Shown: positions 51,201 through 63,882 of the stretch, piece by piece
Layout: each line of letters opens with the position of its first letter
How positions within the stretch are numbered: the stretch's first letter is position 1
NCBI RefSeq assembly: GCF_964204645.1
Contig: NC_134029.1
Span: forward strand, 7,582,001 to 7,646,000
Source: Tubulanus polymorphus
Lineage: Eukaryota; Nemertea; Palaeonemertea; Tubulaniformes; Tubulanidae
Direction: 5' to 3'
Length of the DNA: 64,000 nucleotides
Program-made: the position numbers and the translations under genes
The notes under the pieces: model-generated
Database searches by the model: none
What the model was told of the DNA's origin: nothing
Seen by the model: only the letters and a program-made list of their open reading frames with translations

Positions 51201-54200
51201 GCCAATTCGGTTCTTCGTACGGGTTCAAAAGCGACTGACGGCAAACTCCGAAACTCATCAGGACAATCAGTAATATAACAATGAATGTTAACATGTCTAC
51301 GACCTAAAACAAGCAAAACAAGTCACAAAAAACACAACAACTACGTCGACACAATCAACTTACGGTTGATTTGACTCGCGTAAACTTCACCGTACAGCAT
51401 GAAGTACGGTTTATGAAATATTTCGGCGACCACGTGCCACGACGGTGGCTGATACGGCTCGAGAATGGCCTGTCGACAAACGCCGAAACTCATTAAAACG
51501 ATCAGTAGAATAACTATGAACGTCATCATATCCACTACCTGTAACCGACGATATATATAGACAGATACTAAATGAACAAGTTTAAATCTTGAATTTAGCT
51601 TCGGAACATAAGATTGAATTTTGAGTTCGAAAAAAAGCCAAATCAAGATGGAACTAAAATTCAAGACTTTCAACACCGATAAATCTAAGAATGCCTGGTT
51701 TCAATGTAAATATTGACTTGAGACTATCAGACAGACGAATAGTCTATGATTGTAGGTGAAAGCCAATCATTGAGTTAATATACTACATAACCGGGTAATT
51801 CAAGTACCCGTTACGTGCAAGGTTTTGTATATGCAAAATGATTGGAAATCTACATTTCAAGCCCATGGGTTTTCAACTTTTAGCAATACATGTACTTACC
51901 ATTTTTCCGACCATCATGACGTACGGACCGAGGTATTTATTCACGCTGAATATGTCGAGAATTCTGACGTACCAGAATATGATATCGACGCAGTAAAACA
52001 CCCGTCCGGTCATCATGTGCTCCTCGGTCAACCGTAACGAGACGCCGATCACGAACAACAGTATACCCAGCGTGTCGCATATATTCCACAGATCGCCGAA
52101 GTAAACATTAAACTTTTGCATGATTTTCACCGGTTCTGACGAGATAATCTGAAATTGGAAACCAAGTTTTCGATGATCAATTGAATGATGTTAGAGAAGA
52201 ATTTGAAAGCAAACGGTTAGATGACTTTGACAAGACCAGGTTGTGGTCTGATTTAACAGTCAACACCACTTAATCAGACAATCTGTTTCGGATATCTGGT
52301 AATTTATGTAGGTGGCAAGGAAAAAGATCAAATTCTAGATTAAACAGAACTGGAATAAAGCAGGTTTGACTGTAATACCAACGTATGAATGTGCCAGTAG
52401 TAATCATTTCTATCAGTGAAATAGGTGAATTAAGAATGTTTGGCATCATCATTAACTTGACCATAAATGTTCCAGAAGGACTTGAAGCAAGTTCGGATAC
52501 TCACCTCGCGGATTTTCTCCATCAGTGTAGTGAAGATATATGCTATAACGTATATTTCCTGCCAGCTTGGACTGTCATTGAGTTTCACGAGCACAACATA
52601 GTTAAACAACATCATAAAGCCTATATATGCCATCTACAGAAAACAAGGCCATATTAGAATTCAACCCTAGTCTATTGTACTTGACATTTTTCTTACAAAA
52701 CAAACTTACTGTATGAAGCCAAAACTTGGTAATAGGAGCTGCATAGAATTCATAAATCTTTTTGCCAATTTTCAGCGGGCTTCGACGTTTAAAGTTGAAC
52801 AGGCCAGCAGAAAAATGGCTTTTATTTGAGATTATGTCGGTGTGGTCGATTGTGTCCCCTGATAAACCTTGTTTCAACGTGCTGTTTTCAAATATATGAT
52901 TGTTGCCTGTGAACCGTGTCTCCTGAACGAAAGAGAAGAAGGCATTCATTTTAATTTCTGAAATAATTTTCTAAATCTTCATTACATGCCGTGAGCAGGG
53001 CCGTGCCGAGTTATTGGACGTGTGCGCAAAACACATGCGTTAGGAAAGGCTTTACAACACAAATATTAGAATTTGGTCAAAGTGTTTTGAAAGAAACATT
53101 TTAGAATAAATCCATGCGTAGAAATTCGTAATATTGAATATATTTTTCAACCCTCAACCCGCTGAGGAGTGCCAACTAGGGAATTTTCATTATTAACAGG
53201 TTTGGGGTTTCTTTTCTTCCATCATGAGGGGAGGGAGGGGCTAGAGAAATATTGACTAAAAAACTCTGTTGTCACCAGGATTCGGGGGGCAATTGGCTTA
53301 AAACGTTTGGCTATACCGGATATCAAAATGTGTACATCTGTAAGAAGGAATCACCAAGTACTATAGCATGAAAAATAAACGTTTCCAGTTTCTGTGATTT
53401 CATGCAGTATTTTCGTTATTGTCTTGAATTTGAATAAAAATTGTGAGTGACGAAAAACAATGAAATCAATTAAAGTGTACAATTAACTCAATACGTTGAA
53501 AATCAGTGTTTTGAACGACAACATAAATCCATGCTGAAAGTGTGTAAGTGGTGTTAGACATGCTTAATGCTATTATATTGAAAGAGAGAATAGTTCATTA
53601 CCTCCATAGTAGAATTTGTGGGATGTTTTTGCTACAATATGAGTATTATACATTTAGAATAATATACACCACGCGAAACCTGCTCAAAATGAGGAAACTT
53701 ATCTAACAATCTAATTTTTTCGGCATTATTCAGCGTTTCTTTTTCCTGTTTTTAAAGGGAAGATGACCAGAGAAACTCTGCTGTTGTTACAGTATTCAAG
53801 CGTGTGAATCCTGGATTGGCGAGACGAGAGACAATGGTTTAAACCACTCACTTCACACTAGTCTCAAACATTCTTCTACAAAAATGACTGAAGAATTTCT
53901 AAGACTAGGCACGAATATGCAATTAGAAGCACTGACCTTTTTCACCACTATCAATGAGTATAGGGACTAATGTTAAGTCTAATAAACTCGAATTATTTGA
54001 CTAGGATTTAGTTAATCTCTTATCAGCAGCTATGCTGTTAAAAATCAGGTTTTTATCATTCCTAAGCAGACATTCGGCTGGGCGATATCGCGACTCATTC
54101 GTACGTACCTCTTGATCCTGAGAATCGTCGGAATTGACCGATATGCTGTCGTCTGAGCTGATGCTGCTTTGTTCTAGCTCCCAAATATGTTCCTCCATCG

Positions 54201-57200
54201 TCTGTGGCATCAGTTGCAACTCTTCTTTACTTTTGAATTCCAGTGCGATAATCGTCAAAGGCAACAATATACCCATCAAAACCTAGAAAGAATGAGAGCG
54301 CAGAATCTGGTTTGATATTCATCTTTAAGGACATTTTATATACCAGGGTGGCCGCTTTCTGCCAATTTACAAATTCCCAGCGTTTTTCTTGATTTTTCCA
54401 TGTTATAACACAAAATTAGTGAATCCAAGGAATTTCTTGGTCTTATGTTTGCCTGTTTGCCCCAGCATCGGACCAGGCAAGAACCAAAACGGGTTCCGGG
54501 AGTGACTCGCTTGGCTTTGTCACGGAATTTTTAGTTTATTGAGTGAGAGGTTTGTGTGTGAACGCACTCTCTAATTATGCACTGGGCAAATTTGATCTTG
54601 GCCAAATCGACTCTGCATGATTGTGGTTTGTGGTTTAAGTCATCTGGATCCACAACACAGGCTCAGATTTATACGTACCTTGAGACTAGTGTATTTGCGC
54701 ATACGGAGACCACCCATCCACATATCAGTGAGCAACATTTGACAACAAGGATGAGCAATCAGATCACGATGACACGCCGAGACAGCGAGACTTAAACAAG
54801 TTTGATCACTCCAATATTTCAGTTCATACGTCAACAGTTGTTGAGTCGCCTCGTCATCTTGCTGATAACAATGATCCAACAACTCTAAAGCTAGCTGACC
54901 AAACTCTCTGCAAAACGATTTCATTTAACTTCAATTGAAATTGAACTCGGGTTATACTCGGTATAATACGGCGTTGTGAAAGTTTAAGATTAGTCTGGAT
55001 GAAAATAAGAATTTAGTCCGGACCACAGTCAGATTTTTATTGTCCATATACCTATGTCAGAAACATAGTTGTAACGATTGGTTATGGGACCAAGACTTAG
55101 CCGGGTCTTACATCAAGGCAGTTGTTCTTTGATGAAATGAATCTTTAACTATATAATCTAAAACTTGACTTACTTTGCATAGGCTTTAAGTTCATCAGAT
55201 AATTCAACCTCGAGGTCATCCTGAGCAGCTTCATGTGCCATAGATTTATATAGTTTACACGCGACTAATGCCTACATAACAGAAAAATTGCGTGAGCTGC
55301 TACATACCTACATTCCATCTAAAGAGGTTTGTCTGACAATTCACTCAAAAACATTTTGCCACCAAGGTTCAAGGTCATCGGGCAAACGTTTCAAGGCTAT
55401 TCAACCTCGAGAAAATTACTTTTCGAAGAAAAACTAACGAAGCTGAAAAAGAGAAATTCGACGTCATATCTCACCTTGCCCAGAGGTTCTTCGCCGTGTT
55501 GCCACATGAACAACGCCATCTTTTGTCGCTTCATCAAAACGGCCCATACCATTAGGTCGTGAAATGGATAAGTGAACACATCTTGGTAGTTGATACGATC
55601 AACAGGCAGTGGTACGTCTGGTACAATATTCGCTATGTGATGTCCCTAAACGGATAAATCGACACAAAATGACAGCCTTTCAACTCATTATCAATGGTAT
55701 CAAATTTTGGAACAAGGACCACGTTAACTCTTCTTATTTTGACTTCAGAGTTCTAGAGAACTTAACTAGCAATGTGTCCATCCTTAAGCCCAACAGGCAC
55801 AAACCAGGGTAACTCGAAAACCGAAACATGTTTCCGTGAAACGTGTTTCCCTCTGTCTCCCTATGTCGTGCGCCTTTACGGGTACTAGAAACATGGTTTC
55901 GAGAAAAACGTTTCCAAGATCAAATACGTTCGTTTCCGTGCTCCCCTGAATCATGTTCATAGGACTTTGATAAGAATGACTGAGTGATGCTTTAGTGCTA
56001 TAGGAATCTTTTGTCTCATGCAAATTGAAATAGTGACCCACAGCACAGAACCCAGTTGCGAGTCGAATTTCAGACTCTACGTAAAGAGTATGAGAATCAA
56101 ATAAACTTTACTCAAACAACAATTGCGGTACTGGGCTTTGAGTCTATACATAGTAAGATATTTCCAATGCAACCTAAATCCCATTGTGATGAAAGCTTAT
56201 ATAGTATCAAGGTGCAAATATTTCTCTTCATTTCACTGTGAGCATGGACTCTAAAACGAACGATTAATTTTTAGAGTCCATACTCTGACTGAACTACACT
56301 TATTCAACTTCTTCGATAAAACAAACGAACAACTTCGGGACTGAAATTATGCCATCAAATTGTCAGGGGTCGATCCGCCGCACTTCAACCGCAGGCTACC
56401 TCTTAATGGAAAGAATTTACATTCCACTATTAATGAGATTTCGGGATTAACGCCCGCTTGTCAGAAACAATCTCAGCTTCGGATAAGACGCGTAATGAAA
56501 AATTAAAACACGCCGTAGGATGATCGAACCCCTATAATATTCGTTCGCGCCGATGGTGCAGATCGGTTGCGAAAAAAAGAAACCGGTGCATTTTTCATTG
56601 ATTACTTTAAATCAAAAATCAATAGAAATCTTTAACATCAAATTAAGTACAGCACCGTCTCAAAACTATTTGAGACGATTTAGCTAGCGTTCCAATCACC
56701 ATAGATATTTCACGGAATTAATGACAATAAATCTATATGTTTTTCTTCCCTGGATTTGATACTTATAAGACAGGCTGGGAGAAAAGGCAATAGAAGAAAT
56801 CAACTAGAGTACATGAAAAATACAAAAACATCACAATCTTCGAAATGAATGTTTTGTTTACTAGTACAACCATGGTACAACCTAATTATCGCTTGATTTT
56901 GATTCGATTTTGATTTGCATAAGCAAACTGTGCAGAGAATTTAGATAACAAAACAGATAGTTGTTATAAACGACCTGATACGACCACTCAAGGACGCAGT
57001 TCCACACAATTCGCCGTATGGTTTGACTCCTGAGTTGAAATCAGTAGAGGCAGTATGAAGTTGGGTCCAGGGTCGTAGCGAACAAACAACATCTGTATCA
57101 ATCATACTCAGAAATCTAGCGCTTCTATTGGAATTTTGCACCAAAGGATTAAGCAATGTATGGGAACGAATGCGCTAAATGAATCTTTCATGTATTCACT

Positions 57201-60200
57201 GTCGTTCCTAAAATTGTCCTGTTTTCTCAGCCTGTGATAAATCTACATTACGTAGGAATAAATAGGCAGTAATATGGAGATTTTGTCTCGTGTATCACGA
57301 ATAGTTTACCATATGAAGAAATGTCATACTAATGCTTGGCTGAAAAATGCAACTTACTACCTTCAGAAAAAAGATTTACTATTCATTACTCATCATTACT
57401 TGTACTATTTATCATTATAACTATATTTGCTACTATTCTTATCATAATGATAATGGCATTGATAGTTATTATGTTCCTTGCTATAAATATCTGTTATATC
57501 ATTCAAATGTAAATTCTTGTAATTTAAGTAACAATATTTCATCAATTACATAAGATATAATTCTCTCTATGTATTGCTAATAATGTCCTTTGGACTTCAG
57601 CAAGCATGATACTTGTTCATTTACTCTGTATGAAATAAAGGTTAATATAAAAAAAAAGAAGATTTACGAAAAGGTTTTGTTACACGGCGAAATTACGTAA
57701 CATTCTAGCCGCGTGGAACGGCAACTATTGTGACGTGGTCTTACAAAATATCTGAAAGAATTTAATAAGAAAATACACGACTACGCTATCGAAAGTGGTG
57801 TTATATAGCACAACATTCATTCATCGGCATTCGGGTCGATAAAAGAAACTCAAAGAAATCGAAAGAACAAAAAAGAACCTCTAACCTTCGGTGCGGAATT
57901 AGATGTTAGAAAAGGTTTGCTAAGTTATATCTAACGGCGTTAAAATTACCGATTTCTTTTTTCGAAATCGTGTGCTTCTACTGAACAGAAAATTCGTAAC
58001 AATTTCCGAAAGACAACCGCATAAATGAAACCGAAACATTTTCGGACGACGTCGACGACGAACCGGGTGATCGAGAAGCATAAGTATATTACTGGCAGCA
58101 GTAATATTCACATTGACTCGTCGTACAAATAACGCAAAAACCATGCAGTAACACGAAACACAACAATCATGCGCGAAACGTTTTTAGAAACGAGAAAAAA
58201 ACAAACTCGAATGTAACGGTTCAATTGATTGAGAAATGGCATTTTGATTCAACATCATGTATCCGATGTTATAGAAGTTTATTCACTGCGTGAAAGAATT
58301 CATTTGCTATTTCTCGAAAGGAAAAGAACCGTCACTCGCTCCAATAGTAGAACAGTTGACAACAGGCAGGCCATTTTCAGAGGTCACCCCTGATGTTCCG
58401 CAGTAGTAATCGAAATTCGACTCTTAGAGCTAGAGTAGTTTAAAAAGATAAACTACTTTTTTGACACAAGCCTAAATTAACCAGTATCTGAGCAGTGGTG
58501 TTGGAACTATAGCGACTGCAGCAGCAATAATTTACTGAATGAGTTTCTTTCTACATCGTGTTTTTGACGAAATTGAAGTAAATGCACCGTGCCAATATTA
58601 GAACCTGTCAAAAATCGGCAATTGGCCGCGGCAATCAAAAATTGCTTCCAACGCACCTGCTGAGGAACTGTCTCTGAGGAAGGTTGACAACTCTTGAGCC
58701 GCGATCACACGAGCATTTTTGGCCCGGCCCATATTTGGCCTGACCAAAAAGTTGGACCAGGCCCGCACCAAATTTTAGCACCAGACAAATGATTGCATTT
58801 GAATTGCAACTGGCACTGGAAATGATCCACTTCGCTTCGTTTGGCCATTGTTTAGTATCGAGTGAATGGTTTGCGTGTGAACGCTCTCTAATTAGGCACG
58901 CGCCAAATTTGACTCGAGCCTGATCCGTGCCAATTTGGCCCGGGCCAAATCGTCTCCGTGTGATCGCGGCTTTGATTGAGTTGAAAAATGTCTAATCATT
59001 CAACTTCGGCTTACTATGGAACACGGCCAGGTAACGAACGAAGAATAGAAAGAGAAGAAAGAGAGATAAAGATAATTAATAGATAGAGACACCATACCTG
59101 CATCGCGCTGACTGAATGCTTGGGGGAAAGAGAGATTGACACATTGTTGGGTTAAGCCACATTTTGCAGAACAGTTACGTAACACGTAACAAACCTGTTT
59201 CATTTCGAATAAAAAACCGCCTCTTTTCATAATAGATCGAATCTTGCGGTTTTCAGTCGATAGTTTCATATCGATAAGCTTACAACACATACATACTATT
59301 GATTCCTCTTAGATTCGATTCATTGTCGTGATCAGCATTCAGGAAAATTCAGATTAGTTAAGTATAAATCAATTTTGCTTCTTTCAATTGGGTGCAGTAT
59401 AAACTCGAAAAGAACCACAATTTGAGAATATTCACCTAACCATATAACAGATGCAAAATTCATCCATTCATTTGGCAGTTGCTGTTGGTAATGCATATTT
59501 CTATATCTTTGAATTCAAAATATTCTCGAACTCAAATTGTCGGACTTCTTCAAATTTAGAATCAAAATAAAATCATTTTGTACTTTTTGTATGAACAAAA
59601 AATAACTATTAAGAAACTATACAAAATGTTGTATCGTGTTATTCAAAGAACTAGGGTCAGGGGTTCACTGTCGAAGCAGATTCTTTAGTTCATGCAACTT
59701 CGAATATTGTAATCATGTTAGAGAAAAACCAGAGATTCAGGCATCAAACAAAGAGTCACTGTTTATATGCACAAATTCAACCCAGAATCAGTTAGTATTT
59801 CGTGCATGCATCCGGAAAATTCAACCAACTCTCGATGCCTAAAGACCTTGGTTAACACTACATCTCTATCCGGGAGGGTCCATGAAATTTTTTCACCACT
59901 TGTAGTACTTAGTTCTTCAAGTATATAAGTAGGATTTCTTTTCTGCCGGCAATCCAGCTTTACTTCTGAATTATGTAGCGGTCTATCTAATGACATCAAC
60001 ACTAATGTACAGAAAGATGCGGTGTATAAATCGGTGATTGACTTCGCTAGTACACCGCACTGTGGTGTATTGATGTAATTCGTAAAAGTTTTATTCTCTA
60101 ATGAAAGATGGCAGCACCTGTCAAACACAGTTAGATTTAAGTAACTAATGATACACTGCGCGTGGTGGAGATGCATTACAGTGGATGCCTGTAATTTCCT

Positions 60201-63200
60201 CCCGCACTTTAGGGTATCAATTAGTCAGCACTGAAAGGGTTAATACTTTGAACATGCTACATTTTCTCACAATCAGAAATATCACATGCAAGTGGATACG
60301 AAACAGATTTGAAATGTAGTGTAACCACGGCCTTATTTCATCATGCCGCCTCTGAACAAAATCTGCCCCTCCCGAAAAACACGAACCTGTAAGGTATACT
60401 TACAAACAAATGCAGATGTGAACCGGTACTCTGAGAACACAAGAATCATTTCTCGATAAGAGGATAATAATCATAATTCGAATCGGACCGGGGGATGAAT
60501 CCGAGTCGTAGGTGCAAAAAACACGACGGGACGCGAGTAAATTTTCATTCACATTTCGAGTACGTACTACGTAGATCAAGATGCATATGACATATTCAAT
60601 GAATATTCGACAACGAAATAAAGAGTTACACAGTCAGCAGCAGAAACATGCGCCATTGAATCGAGATACACGGTTACATTTCGCTTGAACGTACATGACG
60701 ACCTACCACAATCCGCTGTGTACAAAATACGTAGTATCATCAGATCATCATCAATAGAATAAAATAATGCGTCTCTGGGCGATTATATGTGCATGTGACC
60801 TTAGTAATTAACATGCGCATGTAGTTGATAAATGGAAGGTGTGACAAGCTGATTACGGTTTACCAAATCATGTAGCTGTACATGTGCAGATGACTTGGAT
60901 ACTAAGATGCACAATTATGATATATGCAGTGGCGGATCCAGGGGATCCAAATATTAGACTGAAGATTTTTGAAGTCTAACTTTGTATGAGAGCAAATGAA
61001 ATCGCAGCGAAGCTCGGAAAAAGGGTCTATATTTCTACGAAACCGCCTTCCTTTCGACCCTGGATCCATCTCTGATATAGTGACTGGCGCTACAAGTTAG
61101 CTATGTCTTTGGACGTACATAAAGCATGTGAATTGGGTAGATTGATACGTGCATCTTATTAATAATTGCATGGGCCAAACACAATGTGTGCTGGAAACTG
61201 TCAGAAGAAAAACCGGTAGGAGTAACACGCTAACCCACCCATAGGCAAACTGCTAACTGTGACCCTTGAGTTAATTTTTTCCGAAAATATGAATTTCAAT
61301 TGTAAAGTCATTGAAAAATAGAAGACTGTTGATAAAAACTAATCATGACACATCCCTGGAGAACAAATTTTTCTATCAGACTATTGATTCCTCTTAGATT
61401 CGATTCAAATAACTGAAAAACTGACACATTTCCACCTGGGTTCGGCGAAATTCCTGTCTATCAAACAGGGCAGGGCTTTCAACTAAGAGATTTAAAATTT
61501 TCGTTATTCAAATACACCTGTTTCTTTTTTAGAAATGCTTACCCTTTTCATCACTGCGTTGTAGAGAGTCTTGAATTTCTTTCGACAGTACGACGCCCGA
61601 TAAGCCCCGCCCATTAGGTGCTCGATCGTGAGACCGATGTCAGTGATTGTGTAACGATAGTCGGCGGGCATATTCTGAAATATAGAGTAAAGAATTTACT
61701 TAAGGTGATTTGGAGATGTAAAATATATATCGATTTCGGGTATAGTAGCACTGGAGACTTGTTGAAATGCCTGAATGAGACAATCAAGACATTGCCAAGA
61801 TGGCAGAATTGGATTGTATTCGACTGAACGATACCTTTTTCACGTCTCTGACCAGATAACGAAGAGTGTTCGATGGACCACATTTCTGAAAGATTAAATT
61901 TCAAATTAATCAACAAGATTGAAATTCTTATCGATCTCAGGAGGGAGTATCATGGCCATTAGATGGCAGCGATTCTCTTTACGTATCATCAATACGACAA
62001 CCTACCGTATTATACAGTTCTTCCAACCTGGGGATGGTCAGAAATTTTTGCATGCTGACTCCATTTTCAAGCAGGAGTTTCACGAAGTCAACACGATCAT
62101 TGACCAAAGCATCCATCATAGCTTGCTCCAAAGACCCTTCCTGTAAATGTGAAATATGGAGAGCATGGTGGTGATACCCCGTAGCTTAATTACTACGATC
62201 CTTTACATTCGTGCACTTCTGGAAGAAGAATTATCTACTTCACCTTTGATTGCCGCGTTTGGAAGGTGTTCCGAATTCTCTGTGATGGCAGAAATCTTCT
62301 ACCGAAAAGAATATTCCAGCTTCCAGAAGATCACGATCGCAAATGGCCGATATTTCCAAAATGTCATCAACCACACCCTATGTACTTACCGGCCACTCTT
62401 GTCCATATACAAAGATATGACTGCGAGCTATATCGACCCTGTTCCAATTCAGGGCCAGATTCAGCTGGTCCGGCGCGGTAGCCGAACTTTGTCCTTTGAG
62501 CAATGCTGTTAAGATGGCCAAATCGATATCCTGACAAGGACCTTCACCCATACGGAATACCGTTATCTGAAAAACCAGCGATAAGTCAAGAGTTGGTTTT
62601 TTGGGATCTCTTTCTTTCCGGAATTTGAACGAAATACACTCCAATTACCAATTCCTTTTTCTTGACGCACATCATCAGTTCGATGAACAATTTCTCTGCT
62701 TGTTCTTTGCTATATTGAAAGGTTTTCTCGATCGTCAAAATCAGCTGGTCGCGTAAACTTTCCGGCATTGTTCTGAAAAAGAAGTCATAGAGTTTTTGAT
62801 TTTCTAATGTTGAAATGCAGACTCAACTGGTTTTCGCATATTTTCATTTGTTCATGTTTTTTGCCAGGCATCCATTTTTGCTATCTTCACATCAATAGGA
62901 CCCAGGTCAGGGAGAACGTACATACCCGTCATCTTGGGAATATTTGTGAGTAAAAGCTAGTAGATCAGCAGCGCGACCACTACCATCACAAACAACAACG
63001 GGAACGGGAGGCGTATCGGTTACGTGTTCGAGCACTGTGCGAATCGTATTGGTTCCTCCTTCCAGTATCAAACATACAACCGGAACGGCCTGACCACGAT
63101 CACCCTTCTCTCCTAATCCTTAACAAACGATACCAAGATTGAACATGAGTGAGATATTTCACGTGACGTGTAAGATTTCATCTAAATTAAGCAAATACTT

Positions 63201-63882
63201 TGACCAAGGATAGAAATATAATGAACTATCATTCATAGAAAATCTTCTACCCTGTTTTATATCAGGGGTGAATCCAGAGGCAGATAGCAGAAAGAAATGA
63301 AAAGGGCACTTATACTGAAAAAGGGCCAGTATCCACGCAGCCAAAACAAGGGTCTGGAAATTTCAATGCATTTTCATATAACTTCTAGGTACTTGAGACG
63401 TACATTAAGAGAATATAAGCTAAATCTTATGCTGCAGACTACTATGTTGTTATTTGCAGGTGGAAAAATGCCCTGAAAATATTGCCATTGTATTTTCAAA
63501 AGGGCACGGGAAACTTGTAATGGGAGCATGTCTGGATCCGCCAAGATTAGTTATAACTTTAATCATAAGATTAACTCATTAAGCGGATTGTTGTCTGTAG
63601 TAATAACGTACAGAAATAGAATAGTATAGGCGTTATTAGGGAACCGCAAAAACCGCTTTCAGTAAAGTAATGGCCCAGTGGTGCTTATAAATCACGAAAT
63701 TTATGCTCACTCGTATTAAGCCTTTGTTGCGAAATGTACTTCTCCAATCTTCTCCTCAGAATAATTTCACTGCCGTATTTCCCAACAGTTCCATTATCGA
63801 CCAGTAAGAAGTAAGAATGATTGCTGTTGAGGACGGCGCAATTGCTCTTCGGTTTTGCGATAGCGTGGTATGGACGAACAAC
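48244..63882 (-). CDS. TRPM: TRPM cation channel, alpha clade (TRPM1/3/6/7-like), 5' partial
   Basis: Exons in transcript order: 63711-63882, 62926-63118, 62649-62772, 62390-62566, 62006-62140, 61835-61885, 61543-61674, 55475-55645, 55174-55271, 54679-54907, 54109-54282, 52710-52922, 52505-52633, 51900-52148, one of 51364-51538 or 51129-51303, 50823-50946, 50424-50614, 49948-50080, 48244-49615. Phases agree, giving about 1,413 residues here; the N-terminus lies beyond the window. Landmarks are the SLOG/LSDAT region (DNGTVGKYG, GVPVVxLILEGG-like, [12 protein letters not shown]), [47 protein letters not shown], six membrane segments, filter YGEVYA, TRP helix VWKFQRY and coiled coil [18 protein letters not shown]. 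The last exon (about 457 codons) is Ser/Thr-rich and ends EATKC without the alpha-kinase of TRPM6/7. It would be a plasma-membrane divalent-cation channel. Confidence 0.95.
51129..51303 (-). other. TRPM: TRPM alternative pore exon A (downstream copy)
   Basis: 175 nt with the same phases as exon B. It encodes [34 protein letters not shown] and [15 protein letters not shown]. The PEID ending keeps two acidic residues, like the DQID of vertebrate TRPM1/3/6/7, whereas exon B ends SQIN. Only 60 nt separate the two exons. Including both or neither would shift the frame, so they must be used one at a time. Confidence 0.9.
51364..51538 (-). other. TRPM: TRPM alternative pore exon B (upstream copy)
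   Basis: 175 nt, entering in phase 0 and leaving after the first base of a codon. It encodes [20 protein letters not shown] (S5), then [14 protein letters not shown], and the pore helix and filter [15 protein letters not shown]. It joins equally well to upstream exon 51900-52148 and downstream exon 50823-50946. It differs from exon A at about 19 positions, mostly in the turret between S5 and the pore helix. Confidence 0.9.
53602..53631 (-). other. TRPM: Candidate 30-nt TRPM microexon
   Basis: Thirty nt encoding [10 protein letters not shown] are flanked by AG (TATTGTAG) and GTAATG on the minus strand. Phase 0 on both sides fits between exons 54109-54282 and 52710-52922, in the loop just before S1, where lengths vary among TRPM proteins. 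The upstream pyrimidine tract is weak. Confidence 0.3.
54475..54605. mobile_element. Degraded AGCCGCGATCACA-family fragment
   Basis: GGACCAGGCAAGAACC, GTGTGAACGCACTCTCTAAT and GCAAATTTGATCTTGGCC align with the interior of the 58697 copy. The ends are lost. It is in a TRPM intron. Confidence 0.5.
57380..57657 (+). mobile_element. Probable 3' end of a non-LTR retrotransposon or SINE
   Basis: An AT-rich stretch of TTATTATCATTATAAC-like repeats leads to GTCCTTTGGACTTCAGC, then TGTATGAAATAAAGGTTAAT and a run of A interrupted by one G at 57647-57658. A polyadenylation hexamer followed by a genomic poly-A run is typical of retroposed 3' ends. No reverse-transcriptase remnant is seen. Confidence 0.4.
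58697..58971. mobile_element. AGCCGCGATCACA MITE, longest copy
   Basis: AGCCGCGATCACACGAGC and TCTCCGTGTGATCGCGGCT are inverted ends around 275 bp. The interior has repeated TTTGGCC-type words, GGACCAGGCCCGCACC and TGTGAACGCTCTCTAATTA. Related fragments are at 46210-46284 and 54475-54605. No coding capacity. Confidence 0.75.
59098..59118 (-). other. TRPM: Candidate 21-nt TRPM microexon
   Basis: On the minus strand a pyrimidine-rich acceptor (TCTCTCTTTCCCCCAAG) precedes 21 nt encoding HSVSAMQ, then the donor CAG/GTATGG. Phase 0 on both sides fits the junction between exons 61543-61674 and 55475-55645. The 5.9-kb intron there otherwise shows no exon. Vertebrate TRPM3 has alternatively spliced short segments in its N-terminal half, so a cassette is plausible. 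Confidence 0.4.
60005..60239. mobile_element. piggyBac-like MITE, copy B (reverse orientation)
   Basis: The right end GTCAGCACTGAAAGGG is followed by an intact TTAA. The interior shares AAAGATGGCAGCACCTG and ACACCGCA-type words with copy A in inverse order. The left end is eroded. It lies in the large TRPM intron. Confidence 0.6.

Larger units (their letters stand above)
55646..61542 (-). other. 5.9-kb TRPM intron rich in repeats
   Basis: Apart from the candidate microexon at 59098-59118, I see no exon between 55646 and 61542. It contains a probable retrotransposon 3' end (57380-57657), an AGCCGCGATCACA MITE (58697-58971), a reverse piggyBac-like MITE (60005-60239), a GTTCCACAG-type fragment (56996-57075), and CCTCTTAGATTCGATTCA repeated near 59306 and 61390. 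Confidence 0.55.

Noticed and set aside
57920-58144. Possible exon with an Arg-rich run
   Set aside because: The frame is short, lacks matching splice phases for TRPM and has no conserved motif.
59763-60176. 137-codon minus-strand open frame
   Set aside because: It overlaps the piggyBac-like MITE and has no protein similarity that I recognise.
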